A stretch of DNA of 64,000 bases. Source: UBA6398 sp963644855. Lineage in GTDB: Bacteria; Bacteroidota; Bacteroidia; Bacteroidales; Bacteroidaceae. Numbering within the stretch: the first letter of the stretch is position 1; every line of letters starts with the position of its first letter. Under the pieces are notes generated by a model, which had not been told where the DNA came from, ran no database searches, and saw only the letters and a list, made by a program, of their open reading frames with translations. This document shows positions 42,832-52,379 of the stretch, in pieces. Location: assembly GCA_963644855.1 (NCBI GenBank), contig CAVIQL010000002.1, positions 62,001 to 126,000 of the forward strand. The letters are read 5' to 3'. The position numbers and the translations under genes are program-made.

Positions 42832-45069
42832 TTACACCGCAAAGAAATGGCGGCTCGCGCGTAGCAAATGGCGCACAGTGGAAATAAGTTCCTGAGTTTC
42901 CTGCAATGTATTGAGGTAAAGAATTTCGATATGCAAGTTGCCCTCCTCGCTCTGCATTCTCAACATCTGTCGGTCGCGAAGTGCCGAAAGAATATGCCGA
43001 GCCTCGTTGGCCTTAACCATAAACAAATCGGCTTTTTCGAAATCACGGTTGTAAATCATGCGACGCGCCTCGTCTATAGTCTCGATGGCCACCTTTTTCA
43101 CCGGTTCAAATTCATCGATCAACACCTGCGGAAGCGGCGTAAAGTTATTGTCAACATGCTCAAGACAGGGATCGGAAATACGTTTCAAGCAATAGATAAT
43201 CTGCGAAATGCTATTGCTGCCGAGATGAAACCACGTGTTTTTCTCCACAGCCGTGAGATAATCAATTTTGCGCATTCCTATAAGTTCCTTGCGGCGCATC
43301 TTCTTCCAAAGACTCTTTTCCTGGTCGAGATCGTTTGCTGCACGGTGAATAGTCTTGTAATCATTGTTTGTAAGACCATTTATAATCTGCAAATAATTGT
43401 TTCTCGCAAAATCAAGAACTTCTACCTGATTGGTTTTAATGTGTTCGCCAAGAAGTTCACGTATTTCCGCTTTGTCGGTAGCCTTTATGAGGCGACGGAA
43501 AACTTGGTCTTTATTCTCGTTAGCCTCACGCTTTTTGAAAACACGGTTGTTTCTTATGATGATAAGCACCACAAGCGTAACGGCAATAACCATCGCCACC
43601 GGACCAACGTAGAACATGAACAACGACATGCAGAAACAGAGAATGAATGCCGCACCTGCCGTGATAAACCAGCCACCTATTACAGATATTACGCCCGTAA
43701 TGCGATAAACCGCGGTATCTCGTCCCCACGCTCTATCGGCAAGCGAGCTACCCATAGCCACCATAAACGCAACATATGTGGTGGAAAGCGGAAGTTGAAG
43801 CGATGTGCCGATAATGATAAGCAATCCCGCAAGCACAAGATTAACTGCCGCACGCACCATGTCGAATGCCGCACCTTCGGGAAGCACTACATCGTCGTTG
43901 TAAAAGCGTTTGTTTAGCCAATTCTTTATTTTCGCCGGCACCCAATTGCTTACCGTATTCGAAATATTCATTGCGCTGCGCACTGTGGAGCGTGCTATTT
44001 TTGAAGAACTGAATATCTCTTCGCCGGCATCTTGTCTTGAAAGGCTGACAGAGGTATTTATCACTTTGCGCGCCTTTTTCGACGTGATGAGAGCAAACAC
44101 CATTATCGCGCCGGCGGCAAAGAGAAAATAAATAGGGGTATGTGCAGTTTCGTGGAGGCGGCTTACGCAAAATTGCGACGGATCTCCCGCACCCGCTTCC
44201 AAATAATATTGATATGACGACAAAGCTGCGAGCGGCACTCCGATGAAGTTTACAAGATCGTTGCCTGCAAAAGCCATTGCCAAGGCAAAAGTGCCAAACA
44301 ATACTATGACACGGAAAATATTTACCCGCAAAAGGTCGAGAATTTGTGAGATTACCGCAAAAATTATAAGGCTTCCCCACATAATTGTCATCTTGTTTGT
44401 CTCAATTGTATCGCGCAATTCCGGAGTCATAAACGATGATTTTCCAAAACCGGCAACCAATAGGAAATACATAATTGCCGTAATGGAAATTCCACCGAAT
44501 ATGCCCACCGCCCAACGGCTTTTGTTGCGATACTTAAACGTGAAAATCAAACGTGTGAGCCACATCACAACCAAACCAAAGACAAACGCGATGGCCACAG
44601 AAAGAAAAATTCCGAGGATAATCGACAATGCTTTGTCGGTATTTATCAAATTGGCATAACTAAGCGTTGGATCGTGCAGAATTTTCACTATTGCGAGCGC
44701 AGTGCTGCCTCCCAAAAGTTCGAAAACCATTGATACGGTAGACGAAGTGGGCATTCCCAACGTATTAAATATGTCGAGAAGAATAACATCACTCACCCCG
44801 ACGGCAAGAAAGATACATATCACTTCGTTGAAGTAGTAGTAATCGGGATTGAGTATGCCGTGCCGCGCAATATCCATCATTCCGTTTGACGTTATCGCGC
44901 CTACGAAAATTCCTACTGCGGCTACCGCAAAAACCAACGGCAGTTTTGAAGCCTTTGAACCTATGGCAGCGCTAAGAAAGTTACCCGCATCGGTTGATAC
45001 ACCTGCCGTGAGGTCATAGCACGCCAATGAAAAAATAAAGATTATTACACCTAAATAAAGATATTCCAT
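42832..45069 (-). CDS. PiT-family inorganic phosphate transporter with C-terminal cytosolic domain
   Basis: Product of 745 aa. The N-terminal two thirds form the PiT fold, with the signature repeats NDxAN-like TDAGNFLSAAIGSK near the N-terminus and PLSTTYVAFMVAMGSSLAD in the second half; GMPTSSTVSM is the corresponding first-half motif. Ten or more membrane helices are expected. The last 200 residues are helical and PhoU-like, a common addition in Bacteroidota. Likely Pi symport; which cation is coupled cannot be read. HD gene follows. Confidence 0.85.
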   Translation of the reverse strand: MEYLYLGVIIFIFSLACYDLTAGVSTDAGNFLSAAIGSKASKLPLVFAVAAVGIFVGAITSNGMMDIARHGILNPDYYYFNEVICIFLAVGVSDVILLDIFNTLGMPTSSTVSMVFELLGGSTALAIVKILHDPTLSYANLINTDKALSIILGIFLSVAIAFVFGLVVMWLTRLIFTFKYRNKSRWAVGIFGGISITAIMYFLLVAGFGKSSFMTPELRDTIETNKMTIMWGSLIIFAVISQILDLLRVNIFRVIVLFGTFALAMAFAGNDLVNFIGVPLAALSSYQYYLEAGAGDPSQFCVSRLHETAHTPIYFLFAAGAIMVFALITSKKARKVINTSVSLSRQDAGEEIFSSSKIARSTVRSAMNISNTVSNWVPAKIKNWLNKRFYNDDVVLPEGAAFDMVRAAVNLVLAGLLIIIGTSLQLPLSTTYVAFMVAMGSSLADRAWGRDTAVYRITGVISVIGGWFITAGAAFILCFCMSLFMFYVGPVAMVIAVTLVVLIIIRNNRVFKKREANENKDQVFRRLIKATDKAEIRELLGEHIKTNQVEVLDFARNNYLQIINGLTNNDYKTIHRAANDLDQEKSLWKKMRRKELIGMRKIDYLTAVEKNTWFHLGSNSISQIIYCLKRISDPCLEHVDNNFTPLPQVLIDEFEPVKKVAIETIDEARRMIYNRDFEKADLFMVKANEARHILSALRDRQMLRMQSEEGNLHIEILYLNTLQETQELISTVRHLLRASRHFFAV

Positions 45070-45094
45070 TGAGGAAGGTCTGGAGTTACGAGCG

Positions 45095-45102
45095 CAAAGT
45101 TA
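45095..45102 (-). promoter_or_regulatory. Bacteroidota -7 box for the phosphate transporter
   Basis: TAACTTTG on the minus strand, 25 bases before the ATG at 45069. Confidence 0.6.
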
Positions 45103-45176
45103 AAAAAAACCTTTTAAAAAACAATATAACCTACCTTTAATTCGCACACCACAGATTTGCATGGAAACAAAAAACG

Positions 45177-45184
45177 TTATATTT
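45177..45184 (+). promoter_or_regulatory. Bacteroidota -7 box for the restriction-modification pair
   Basis: TATATTTG with 23 bases to the ATG at 45208. AGGATTT lies directly before the ATG, a weak ribosome-binding-like element. Confidence 0.55.
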
Positions 45185-45207
45185 GCACTTGTTTTATTGT
45201 AGGATTT

Positions 45208-45987
45208 ATGAACCGATTTTTAGAAATGAGTTTAGAGTATGCATCGCAACGCTCCTATTTAGATGATTTGTTTAGTGTTTATCCAACTATACCCAATGGG
45301 ATACGCGAGATTGACCAAACCACATGGGAAAAAGTACAATCGGCATATGAAGCAAAAGACAACTTTGCACTTGTAAATGCTATGTTGAAATTGAAATTAT
45401 TCCCAATAAAAGATAGTTATGTTGCTTATATGAAAAGGGATAATAGTTCAGTAAAAAGAAATCCGAGAACTGTTAACAGGATAGCTAGCCAAATAATGCA
45501 GATGAATTTGGATGATTTGTATAAAAGATGCTCCGAGCCCAAAGAAACTAATCGTCAAATAGGCCCCATGTTCAAGAAGTGGGTAAATACAGGCGTACTA
45601 GGATTCCCTTTGAAAGAAATTAAAGATTTTGCTAAAAACGATGAAGATGCTATATTAGTAGCCTCGGATGCTGAAATGAAATGTTTTGCAGAAGAAAGAC
45701 TTAGCTACACTCATGACAAAGGACTTGATTTTCTTGCGCGCATAAGAGGAAAATATATTATCGGTGAAGCTAAATTTCTGACGGATTTTGGTGGTCATCA
45801 AGACGCGCAATTCAATGACGCAATGGCCACACTAAATTGTCATGCGAACGCGATAAAAATAGCGATACTAGATGGGGTGCTTTACATAAATGGTCGAAGT
45901 AAAATGCACAAAGGGATTATGGATGAGTATAAAAATTCTAATATAATGAGTGCTTTGATACTCTCCACTTTTTTAAATACTATTTGA
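45208..45987 (+). CDS. Type II restriction endonuclease (PD-(D/E)xK type, possibly Tsp45I-like)
   Basis: Product of 259 aa with no signal peptide. A PD-(D/E)xK-like catalytic core is visible as Asp174 (KGLDFLARI), followed by Glu187 and Lys189 (IIGEAKF). The segment KETNRQIGPMFKKWV is a recognised pattern of Tsp45I-type enzymes, as far as I recall. The gene is visibly more AT-rich than its neighbours, suggesting recent acquisition, and the cognate methyltransferase starts five bases after its stop. I chose the ATG at 45208; 45226 is an alternative. Confidence 0.75.
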   Translation: MNRFLEMSLEYASQRSYLDDLFSVYPTIPNGIREIDQTTWEKVQSAYEAKDNFALVNAMLKLKLFPIKDSYVAYMKRDNSSVKRNPRTVNRIASQIMQMNLDDLYKRCSEPKETNRQIGPMFKKWVNTGVLGFPLKEIKDFAKNDEDAILVASDAEMKCFAEERLSYTHDKGLDFLARIRGKYIIGEAKFLTDFGGHQDAQFNDAMATLNCHANAIKIAILDGVLYINGRSKMHKGIMDEYKNSNIMSALILSTFLNTI

Positions 45988-45992
45988 TTAGC

Positions 45993-47045
45993 ATGGACAT
46001 TCTTATAAAGGGAGACAATATAAATGTGATGAAATATTTGGCGGAAGAGCGAGAACTTGCAGGAAAAGTAGACTTAATTTACACTGACCCTCCATTTGCT
46101 ACCAATTGTAATTTCACAATTACCAACGGGAGAGCTACTACTATAAGTAATTCAGCCAAAGGTAGACTTGCTTATTCCGACAGAATGCTCGGATGCGACT
46201 TTATAGAATACCTACGAAAGCGCATAATACTAATGCATGAACTTCTTTCCCCCCAAGGTTCAATTTACCTTCATACTGATTGCAAAATCGGACATTACGT
46301 TAAAGTTATGATGGACGAAGTATTCGGCATGGAGAATTTTAGAAACGACATTACTAGGATTAAATGTAATCCCAAAAATTTTTGTCGAATAGGCTATGGC
46401 AACATTAAAGACATGATTTTATTTTACACAAAATCCTCCAACCCTATTTGGTACGAACCGAAAGAACATTATACAGCGAACGACATTGAGAAATTGTTCA
46501 AGAAAACGGATTCCAATGGGAAACGATACACCACAGTCCCTATTCATGCTCCAGGAGAATCGCAAAACTCAAAAAAATTCAAAGGAAAGCTTCCGCCACC
46601 AGGTCGTCATTGGAGAACCGACGTAGAAACACTTGAAAGATGGGATAGAGAGGGACTTATAGAATGGTCTTCAAAGGGAAATCCAAGAAAGATTGTCTAT
46701 GCTGACACTCGCGAAGGCAAAAGGGTGCAGGATATCTGGAGCGAGTGCAAGGACCCACAATATCCGAGATACCCCACGGAGAAGAATGCAGATTTCATAG
46801 ACCTTATAGTGAGGACTTCCTCTAATCCTGGCAGCATTGTACTTGACCCCTTTTGCGGCTCTGGTACAACTCTTGAAGTAGCAGAAAGGAACGGACGAAA
46901 ATGGATAGGAATAGACAAGTCGGAGTTGGCTATAAGCGTGACCAAGGAACGCATGGGCATTGACGATACCAGTTTGTTTGACAAAGGAATTGAATTCCTT
47001 GATTTGTCAAACGGCAAGAATTCGGGAGATGCGGCGGCGGGGTGA
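45993..47045 (+). CDS. Type II DNA methyltransferase, beta class (N6-adenine or N4-cytosine)
   Basis: Product of 350 aa. The catalytic motif DPPF is at residues 32-35 and the AdoMet motif DPFCGSGTT near 285-293; this order (motif IV before I) defines the beta class. The target recognition region lies between about 100 and 270. N6-adenine methylation is more likely than N4-cytosine, but not settled. The ATG at 45993 is preferred to a TTG at 45984. It shares the restriction gene's AT-rich composition and overlapping layout. Confidence 0.87.
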   Translation: MDILIKGDNINVMKYLAEERELAGKVDLIYTDPPFATNCNFTITNGRATTISNSAKGRLAYSDRMLGCDFIEYLRKRIILMHELLSPQGSIYLHTDCKIGHYVKVMMDEVFGMENFRNDITRIKCNPKNFCRIGYGNIKDMILFYTKSSNPIWYEPKEHYTANDIEKLFKKTDSNGKRYTTVPIHAPGESQNSKKFKGKLPPPGRHWRTDVETLERWDREGLIEWSSKGNPRKIVYADTREGKRVQDIWSECKDPQYPRYPTEKNADFIDLIVRTSSNPGSIVLDPFCGSGTTLEVAERNGRKWIGIDKSELAISVTKERMGIDDTSLFDKGIEFLDLSNGKNSGDAAAG

Positions 47046-47580
47046 GCCCCCAAATTATAGTTGCTCTGTTTCTCCCATACCGGAGGCGACCAGCCTGCCT
47101 CAAAGAAGTAAGCCCATGGTGTCTATCTAATTGTTTCCATATTTATGACGTAGGCTAAAACTTCGCGGAATTGCGTATTGTACAAAGAAAAATGTCATCT
47201 ACTGATTACTAAAAGAAAGATCCTATAAAAATTTTGCTTAGCATTTAGTTTTTTCCATGGGTTGGAAGAGGCGAAAAAAGGTCTGATGTAGTTAATTTCT
47301 GATATGATTCAAACTACATCAGACGTGATTTTTCCCATATCCTATGTAGTTCCCGAGAATGTTTCGGAAAATTCATTAGTATTATTTATGTGTTAATTGT
47401 AGGGACGGCGACAACCGCCCTATATACCACGTAAAAATTCAATCACAAAACACAAAAACGCTGCAACGACATCACAAACTCTGGACAATACAAGTGTAGG
47501 TAATGCTTCCTACGGCAATGTGGTTTATTAATTATTCGTTTATCATACTTCGTCCGGATATCATCGCTTTGCGCGAGTTT
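47046..47580. other. Gene-free region after the restriction-modification pair
   Basis: 535 bp with no convincing coding frame. It holds a degenerate relative of the phased array at about 47276-47345, including an inverted pair CTGATGTAGTT and AACTACATCAG (47283-47321), and a G/C-rich hairpin-like string AGGGACGG...CCGCCCT at about 47401-47421. The hairpin could end transcription of either flanking gene. The degenerate array may mark the right edge of the acquired block. Confidence 0.5.
47276..47345. repeat. Degenerate phased array (locus 13, weak)
   Basis: Three 21-bp-phased blocks beginning AAAGGTCTGATGTAG (47277), TCTGATATGATTC and TCAGACGTG. Only part of the cores resembles the family; counted as a possible member, not a clear one. 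Confidence 0.4.
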
Positions 47581-48759
47581 TTAGCGTATGCGATATCTCA
47601 CAATAAAAGGATTGCCGTCCTCATCGATATTCTTGAAGCGTTTGCGGAGGTTCTTTACCTGCGTGGGGCGGTCTTTCTCAAAATCGTTGTATTCGTTGCC
47701 GCCTTTCCAAACATCGTACATCCCCGAAGCATCTTGTATTGCAAAAATCTCATTCTCACTAATGCTTATGGGCTTCCCAAATCCTAACAGGCAGTCGTCA
47801 ATGTAGTTCGCCAGCGACAGAGCCTTCCCTTTGCCACTTTCCTTGTCGTATGCCGCGATTATGGGCTGCCCGTTCATATGGACAAGGCTAAGCAGATACC
47901 CATCCGTTTCCTGAAACTGTTTGGGATTGGATATGTGCGTGTTCACAAGCCCGAACATCTTTTCGTCATTATTGTAATCTTTGTCGGGGATATCCGGCCA
48001 GTTGTATTTCCCGAAATCCAGCATATATGTGGTTTGCGCCTCATTGCTTCCATTGTTTAGCGTCATTATACTTCTATCGTATTCTGACGAAATGCTCAAA
48101 TCGCCCTTATGGGAAGAAAAGGGGCGGAAGCTTTCGCTAGTGCGGCTTTCTATACAGCCTTTTATCGCCCCGAAGTGGTTTACTACCTTGCCGTTGCCGT
48201 CCATTATCCAATAGTTGTGCGGCTGCGACCTGTCTTCGCTGTAGTTGGCCATATACCCTATAAATCCGTCCGCATATTTTGCTATCCTGCTGAATGTTTT
48301 TGGAAGGCTTATCGTCTGTATTCCGTTACCATTGATGTCGTAAACATATAGTTTCTTGTTCAGTCTACTTAGTATATTTATGGTCTTTTTCTCCGCGTCA
48401 ACAAAGAAATCTGTAACCTCCAAATACTCGCCCGCACCATGTCCCTGACCAGAAATAGTGCTAATGTGCTTGCCTTTGTCTGAGAATATATAAACATATT
48501 TGTTGTTTCTATCTTGAATGCAAATCAGTGTATCAAGAGCCTCTATCTTAGAAATCTCCCCAATGTAAACTGATGTGTCTTGAAGCGAAATCAAAGATAC
48601 ACTCTCTATCAGTCTGCTTTTCTGAATGTCCATAGGGTGTTCCATATCATATATTATTTCATACGCATCGGTGATGTCAGACGTATTGACAATAGTTGAA
48701 CAACCTGTCAAGGCGAACAGAAATAAAATCGATGATATATAAAAAGCAGTTTTCTTCAT
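47581..48759 (-). CDS. 6-bladed beta-propeller lipoprotein
   Basis: Product of 392 aa with a lipobox (ALTGC, Cys20). The rest is a beta-propeller of the Bacteroidota type: SLISLQDTSVYIGEISKIE, then DKGKHISTISGQGHGAGEYLEVTDFF, LSRLNKKLYVYDINGNGI and DGFIGY. Blade-repeat spacing is consistent with six blades. Function unknown; such proteins are common surface lipoproteins. A TATATTTG box on the minus strand (48819-48826) lies 59 bases upstream. Confidence 0.82.
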   Translation of the reverse strand: MKKTAFYISSILFLFALTGCSTIVNTSDITDAYEIIYDMEHPMDIQKSRLIESVSLISLQDTSVYIGEISKIEALDTLICIQDRNNKYVYIFSDKGKHISTISGQGHGAGEYLEVTDFFVDAEKKTINILSRLNKKLYVYDINGNGIQTISLPKTFSRIAKYADGFIGYMANYSEDRSQPHNYWIMDGNGKVVNHFGAIKGCIESRTSESFRPFSSHKGDLSISSEYDRSIMTLNNGSNEAQTTYMLDFGKYNWPDIPDKDYNNDEKMFGLVNTHISNPKQFQETDGYLLSLVHMNGQPIIAAYDKESGKGKALSLANYIDDCLLGFGKPISISENEIFAIQDASGMYDVWKGGNEYNDFEKDRPTQVKNLRKRFKNIDEDGNPFIVRYRIR

Positions 48760-48950
48760 GGTCTCTTTCGTTATGGTAAAACATTATTTTTTAGCTATTA
48801 AGGTTTTACAAATATACATATTATATTATATCGTGCGAAAGAAGAACATTATTTAATTGCACAAGACAAAAAAATCAAGCCAGCTTGTTTTTTCCTTGAC
48901 TATTGATGCTTCTCCGGCATGGGATATCGCAAAAACGGCTGCAACAAAAA

Positions 48951-48989
48951 AACCGCCCAATTCGGAGCGGTTCCGAAATAGGGCGGGTT
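48951..48989 (-). terminator. Terminator after the AspT/YidE-type transporter
   Basis: Outer arms AACCGCCC and GGGCGGGTT with inner TTCGGA and TCCGAA, then a run of T on the minus strand. Confidence 0.85.
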
Positions 48990-49010
48990 GTATTTTGAAA
49001 AAATCCTTTG

Positions 49011-50717
49011 CTATGCGCAGAAAAACAGTATTAGTATCTGCGCGGTGAGTATTCGTAGGAACATTGTCAGCGGATAAACGGTGGAATATCCTATTGCGGG
49101 GGCATCGTTTCCGGCTGTCGCGTTGGCGAATGCCAATGCTGGGGGGTCGGTAGTCGCACCCGAAATCACACCGGCAAGCACAAAGTAGTTTACCTTGTAT
49201 TTCACTCGTGCTATCACGCCTATTATAAGAATAGGAATTACTGTTATCAAGAAACCTGTCCACACATATTTCACTCCGTCGCCTGCCACAACCGTTTGCC
49301 AGAACCCTGCGCCGGCTTTAATACCTACGGCTGCAAGGAACAACACGAGTCCTACTTCGCGCAAGAAGAGGTTTGCACTCGTTGTGGTATACGACACGAT
49401 GTGCACCTTATATCCCACGCTTCCTATAAGGATTGCAACGATAAGAGGACCGCCGGCGAGACCAAGACGTACCGGGGCGGGCATACCTGGAAGGGCAATG
49501 GGAAGACTACCAAGCAATACGCCAAGAAGTATTCCGATGAAAAGTGCACTTACATTGGGGTGGTCGAGACGTTTAAGCGAGTTGCCGAGACGATCTGCCA
49601 CTTGGCGCACCGCATCTTGCGGACCAACCACATTCACACGGTCGCCGATTTGAAGACGAAGTCCGCTTTTTGCAAAAAATTCGAGACCTGAACGGGTAAT
49701 ACGGGTGATGTTCACACCGAAGAGCATATTGAAATTGAGTTGTCCGAGAGTTTTACCGTTAACTTCGGGACGCGTTACAACAATTCTGCGAGAAATTACC
49801 GGTTCGTCCTTGGGTTCCCAATCAACTTCCACTTCGTTTCCGATAAATGCTTCAATGGCTTCGGCATCTTCCTCAGCACACACAATATTAAGCTTATCGC
49901 CGTCCTGAATCTTGATACTGCGGTCGGGAATTATGAATTCGTTGTCGCGAAGAATGGTTGTACACACAAGGTTTCTGCCCAAGAATGTGCGCACAGTCTC
50001 CATGTTTTTGCCCGAAAGCGCATGGTTTGTAACGACGAGCGACATTGAATGTGGTTTAACGTTTTCATTGTCGTTGCTTTCGTGTTCAAAATTGTCGTTT
50101 TCCTTTTTCAGGTTCACATGGCATATATATCTTATCATCACCGTGGCTCCAATGATGCCCAAAACGCCGAGTGGATATGCGCAAGCATAGCCGTTGGCAA
50201 TCTGAGGTATCGTGCCGTGGAAAGAAGTTGAGAGAGCTTCGTTGGCAGCTCCGAGACCAGGAGTATTGGTTACGGCTCCAAACAAAACGCCTACCATCAT
50301 GGGGAGATTGTTGGGGTCGGTGGTGTCGAAGCAAAGGTAATAGAGAACGAGCATTACGGCTACGTTGAGAAGCACAAGCCCCACGGCAAACATATTAAGC
50401 CTTAGACCGCCTTTCTTGAAGCTCTCAAAAAACGAAGGACCTACTTGCAAACCCACACAATACACAAAGAGCATTAGTCCAAAGTCTTGCATAAAACTTA
50501 GAACCTCTACCGGGCACGCATAATCGCTTCCTGGCAAGAGCACCTTGTATATGTGTCCGAGCAGAATGCCTGCAAAGAGCACAAACGCCACGCCGAGCGA
50601 AATGCCGCCCACTTTCATTTTACCGAGCCACACGCCTACGGATATCACAATTGCGAACATTATCATGATATGCGCAACCGAGTTGGTGTTGGTAAACAGA
50701 TTATAAAACCATTCCAT
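49011..50717 (-). CDS. AspT/YidE-type putative transporter with two RCK_C (TrkA_C) domains
   Basis: Product of 568 aa. Two membrane halves of the YidE/YbjL/AspT fold (each with about five helices) flank a soluble pair of TrkA_C domains at about 195-370 (VVTNHALSGKNM..., VTRPEVNGKTLGQLN). FGAVTNTPGLGAANEA and SGATTDPPALAFANA are the matching duplicated loop motifs of the two halves. Substrate unknown; members exchange amino or dicarboxylic acids. I start at the ATG at 50717 (MEWFYNLF). A TACCTTTG box lies 35 bases upstream. Confidence 0.87.
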   Translation of the reverse strand: MEWFYNLFTNTNSVAHIMIMFAIVISVGVWLGKMKVGGISLGVAFVLFAGILLGHIYKVLLPGSDYACPVEVLSFMQDFGLMLFVYCVGLQVGPSFFESFKKGGLRLNMFAVGLVLLNVAVMLVLYYLCFDTTDPNNLPMMVGVLFGAVTNTPGLGAANEALSTSFHGTIPQIANGYACAYPLGVLGIIGATVMIRYICHVNLKKENDNFEHESNDNENVKPHSMSLVVTNHALSGKNMETVRTFLGRNLVCTTILRDNEFIIPDRSIKIQDGDKLNIVCAEEDAEAIEAFIGNEVEVDWEPKDEPVISRRIVVTRPEVNGKTLGQLNFNMLFGVNITRITRSGLEFFAKSGLRLQIGDRVNVVGPQDAVRQVADRLGNSLKRLDHPNVSALFIGILLGVLLGSLPIALPGMPAPVRLGLAGGPLIVAILIGSVGYKVHIVSYTTTSANLFLREVGLVLFLAAVGIKAGAGFWQTVVAGDGVKYVWTGFLITVIPILIIGVIARVKYKVNYFVLAGVISGATTDPPALAFANATAGNDAPAIGYSTVYPLTMFLRILTAQILILFFCA

Positions 50718-50752
50718 TATTTGTATTTTTAATTGTCTGAAATTTTGACGTG

Positions 50753-50760
50753 CAAAGGTA
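50753..50760 (-). promoter_or_regulatory. Bacteroidota -7 box for the AspT/YidE-type transporter
   Basis: TACCTTTG on the minus strand, 35 bases before the ATG at 50717. Confidence 0.55.
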
Positions 50761-50897
50761 AATAAAAATAATAATTCCACATTGCAAAAACACGGCATAT
50801 CGTCTCGTTTGACGGATAATTATACGAATTGCCAAAACGTGGGAACTTGTCTTTGCTAAAACAAATTCCCGGTTTTACAATCTGTACATCATAAAAA

Positions 50898-51044
50898 CTC
50901 CGACGCATCTAATTTAAATTCCAAGCCCCAAAATTCAACTTAGGTCAGACCCCGAAAAAACAACACGGCATATCGCAAAAACAATGTCAGACCTTTTTTA
51001 AAAAAGGTCTGACATTATTTAAAAAATATCGGACATTAGAAAAA
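50898..51044. repeat. Phased 21-bp repeat array (locus 14) with a perfect 34-bp palindrome
   Basis: Seven blocks in the 409-bp gap between the divergent transporter and trypsin-like genes. It joins both classes: CTCCGACGCATCTAA (50898) and TTCCAAGCCCC (50919), then AATGTCAGACC (50982), GGTCTGACATT (51003) and AATATCGGACATT (51024). The pair at 50983-51016 is a perfect 34-bp palindrome. The left third of the gap (50761-50897) has no recognisable element. Confidence 0.88.
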
Positions 51045-51114
51045 CCGTTTCTGCACATCAAAATCGGCATGGCGCATATTGAAAATTTCAAACCTTGAAA
51101 TCGCCAAAAAGTTT

Positions 51115-51122
51115 TACTTTTG
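51115..51122 (+). promoter_or_regulatory. -7 box four bases from the serine protease ATG (leaderless type)
   Basis: TACTTTTG, then CACC and the ATG at 51127. It supports this start over the in-frame ATGs at 51079 and 51151. Confidence 0.55.
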
Positions 51123-51126
51123 CACC

Positions 51127-52290
51127 ATGAATTACAAGCATTTCCTTAAAATGAAAAATCGATTGTTCAAAGCCTTTATATATATAATGTGTGTGGCGGG
51201 GCTTATCAACCTGTCGGCATGCAAGGAAAAACCTATGACAGCCGATGAAATTTACCAGAAAGACGCTTCGGGCGTGGTGTTGATAGTAAACCGTTTTTAC
51301 TACGCCATGAATTGTCTCGGCGAAGTGATATACTTTACGGGCATTGACGAAGAAGGCAATTTGGAAAACATCACCGAAAACGCTGCCGAGGCTACACAAA
51401 ATGCAGCCACGGCTTTTGGAACGGGATTTTTCATATCGCGCAACGGCGAAATCATGACCAATCGCCATGTGGTGCGTCCGGAAATCGACAAAGACAATTT
51501 GAAAAACGTTGTTTACAAGCAAGTGCAGTCTATGAAACGCTACTTTGCAGGACTTCGCGACAATGCCGAGGAGCAATACAACGACTATTATTACTACTGC
51601 ATGATGAACGGCAGTGATGCCAACTATGACGAAGTGCAGCAAAAGCTTGCTGAATTGAAAGAAACTTATGAAGAATACGACGGCAAGGTAAAAGAACTTG
51701 AAGACATAGGATTTGCAGATATTGACAACATAAAAATAACTTCCTTGTGCCGCATTTCGATTGTCTACAATGGTTCAAACGGAAATTCCTCGGGCGAAAT
51801 TTCTTCTTCCGAAATGCACGAGTGTACGGTGGAAAAAGTTTCGGGAATCGACGACGTGGATTTGGCTGTAATCCAACTCAACAACAAAAAAACGCCCAAA
51901 GACAAATATATTTTCCATTTTGCAAGTGGCACAAAAGGGAAACGCACCCTGCTCGAAACATATTGGCAACGCGCACGCCGAGACTACAAAGGCAGAAAGC
52001 TCAAACCCGGCACACAACTTTGCTTGATAGGTTTCAATCATGGTCCGCAACTTGCACAAACCACCTCGGGACTTAAAGCACAAATTGCAACGGGCAACAT
52101 ATTGCAGGAGCCAGATTCTCGCCGACTGATGTACACCATTCCCATACTTGAAGGCTCAAGCGGAAGTCCGGTGCTAAATATGTATGGCGACGTAGTGAGC
52201 GTAAACTTCGCGAAACTGCAGGGCACAACATCGTTCAACTTCGGCATTCCGCTCGCAAGAGTCAAGGAATTTCTCGGAATAAACGACTAA
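51127..52290 (+). CDS. Trypsin-like serine protease lipoprotein
   Basis: Product of 387 aa with a lipoprotein signal (NLSAC, Cys32). The S1 catalytic triad is visible: His in MTNRHVV, Asp in DDVDLAVI and Ser in EGSSGSPV. A helical, Glu/Lys/Tyr-rich insertion of about 60 residues separates the His and Asp strands and may form a coiled coil. No PDZ domain, unlike DegP/HtrA. Envelope quality-control or sensing protease is a reasonable guess, not a demonstrated role. Confidence 0.85.
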   Translation: MNYKHFLKMKNRLFKAFIYIMCVAGLINLSACKEKPMTADEIYQKDASGVVLIVNRFYYAMNCLGEVIYFTGIDEEGNLENITENAAEATQNAATAFGTGFFISRNGEIMTNRHVVRPEIDKDNLKNVVYKQVQSMKRYFAGLRDNAEEQYNDYYYYCMMNGSDANYDEVQQKLAELKETYEEYDGKVKELEDIGFADIDNIKITSLCRISIVYNGSNGNSSGEISSSEMHECTVEKVSGIDDVDLAVIQLNNKKTPKDKYIFHFASGTKGKRTLLETYWQRARRDYKGRKLKPGTQLCLIGFNHGPQLAQTTSGLKAQIATGNILQEPDSRRLMYTIPILEGSSGSPVLNMYGDVVSVNFAKLQGTTSFNFGIPLARVKEFLGIND

Positions 52291-52348
52291 CCTCGCACGC
52301 CCATCACAAAAATCTCTGACGACACAATACGCAGAGCAAGGAAAAACA

Positions 52349-52376
52349 AAAAGGAGACGCATTTGCGCCTCCTTTT
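52349..52376. terminator. Bidirectional terminator between the protease and GH97
   Basis: Arms AAAAGGAG-CGC and GCG-CTCCTTTT with one mismatch pair. It works in both directions because A and T runs flank it. Confidence 0.85.
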
Positions 52377-52379
52377 AAT

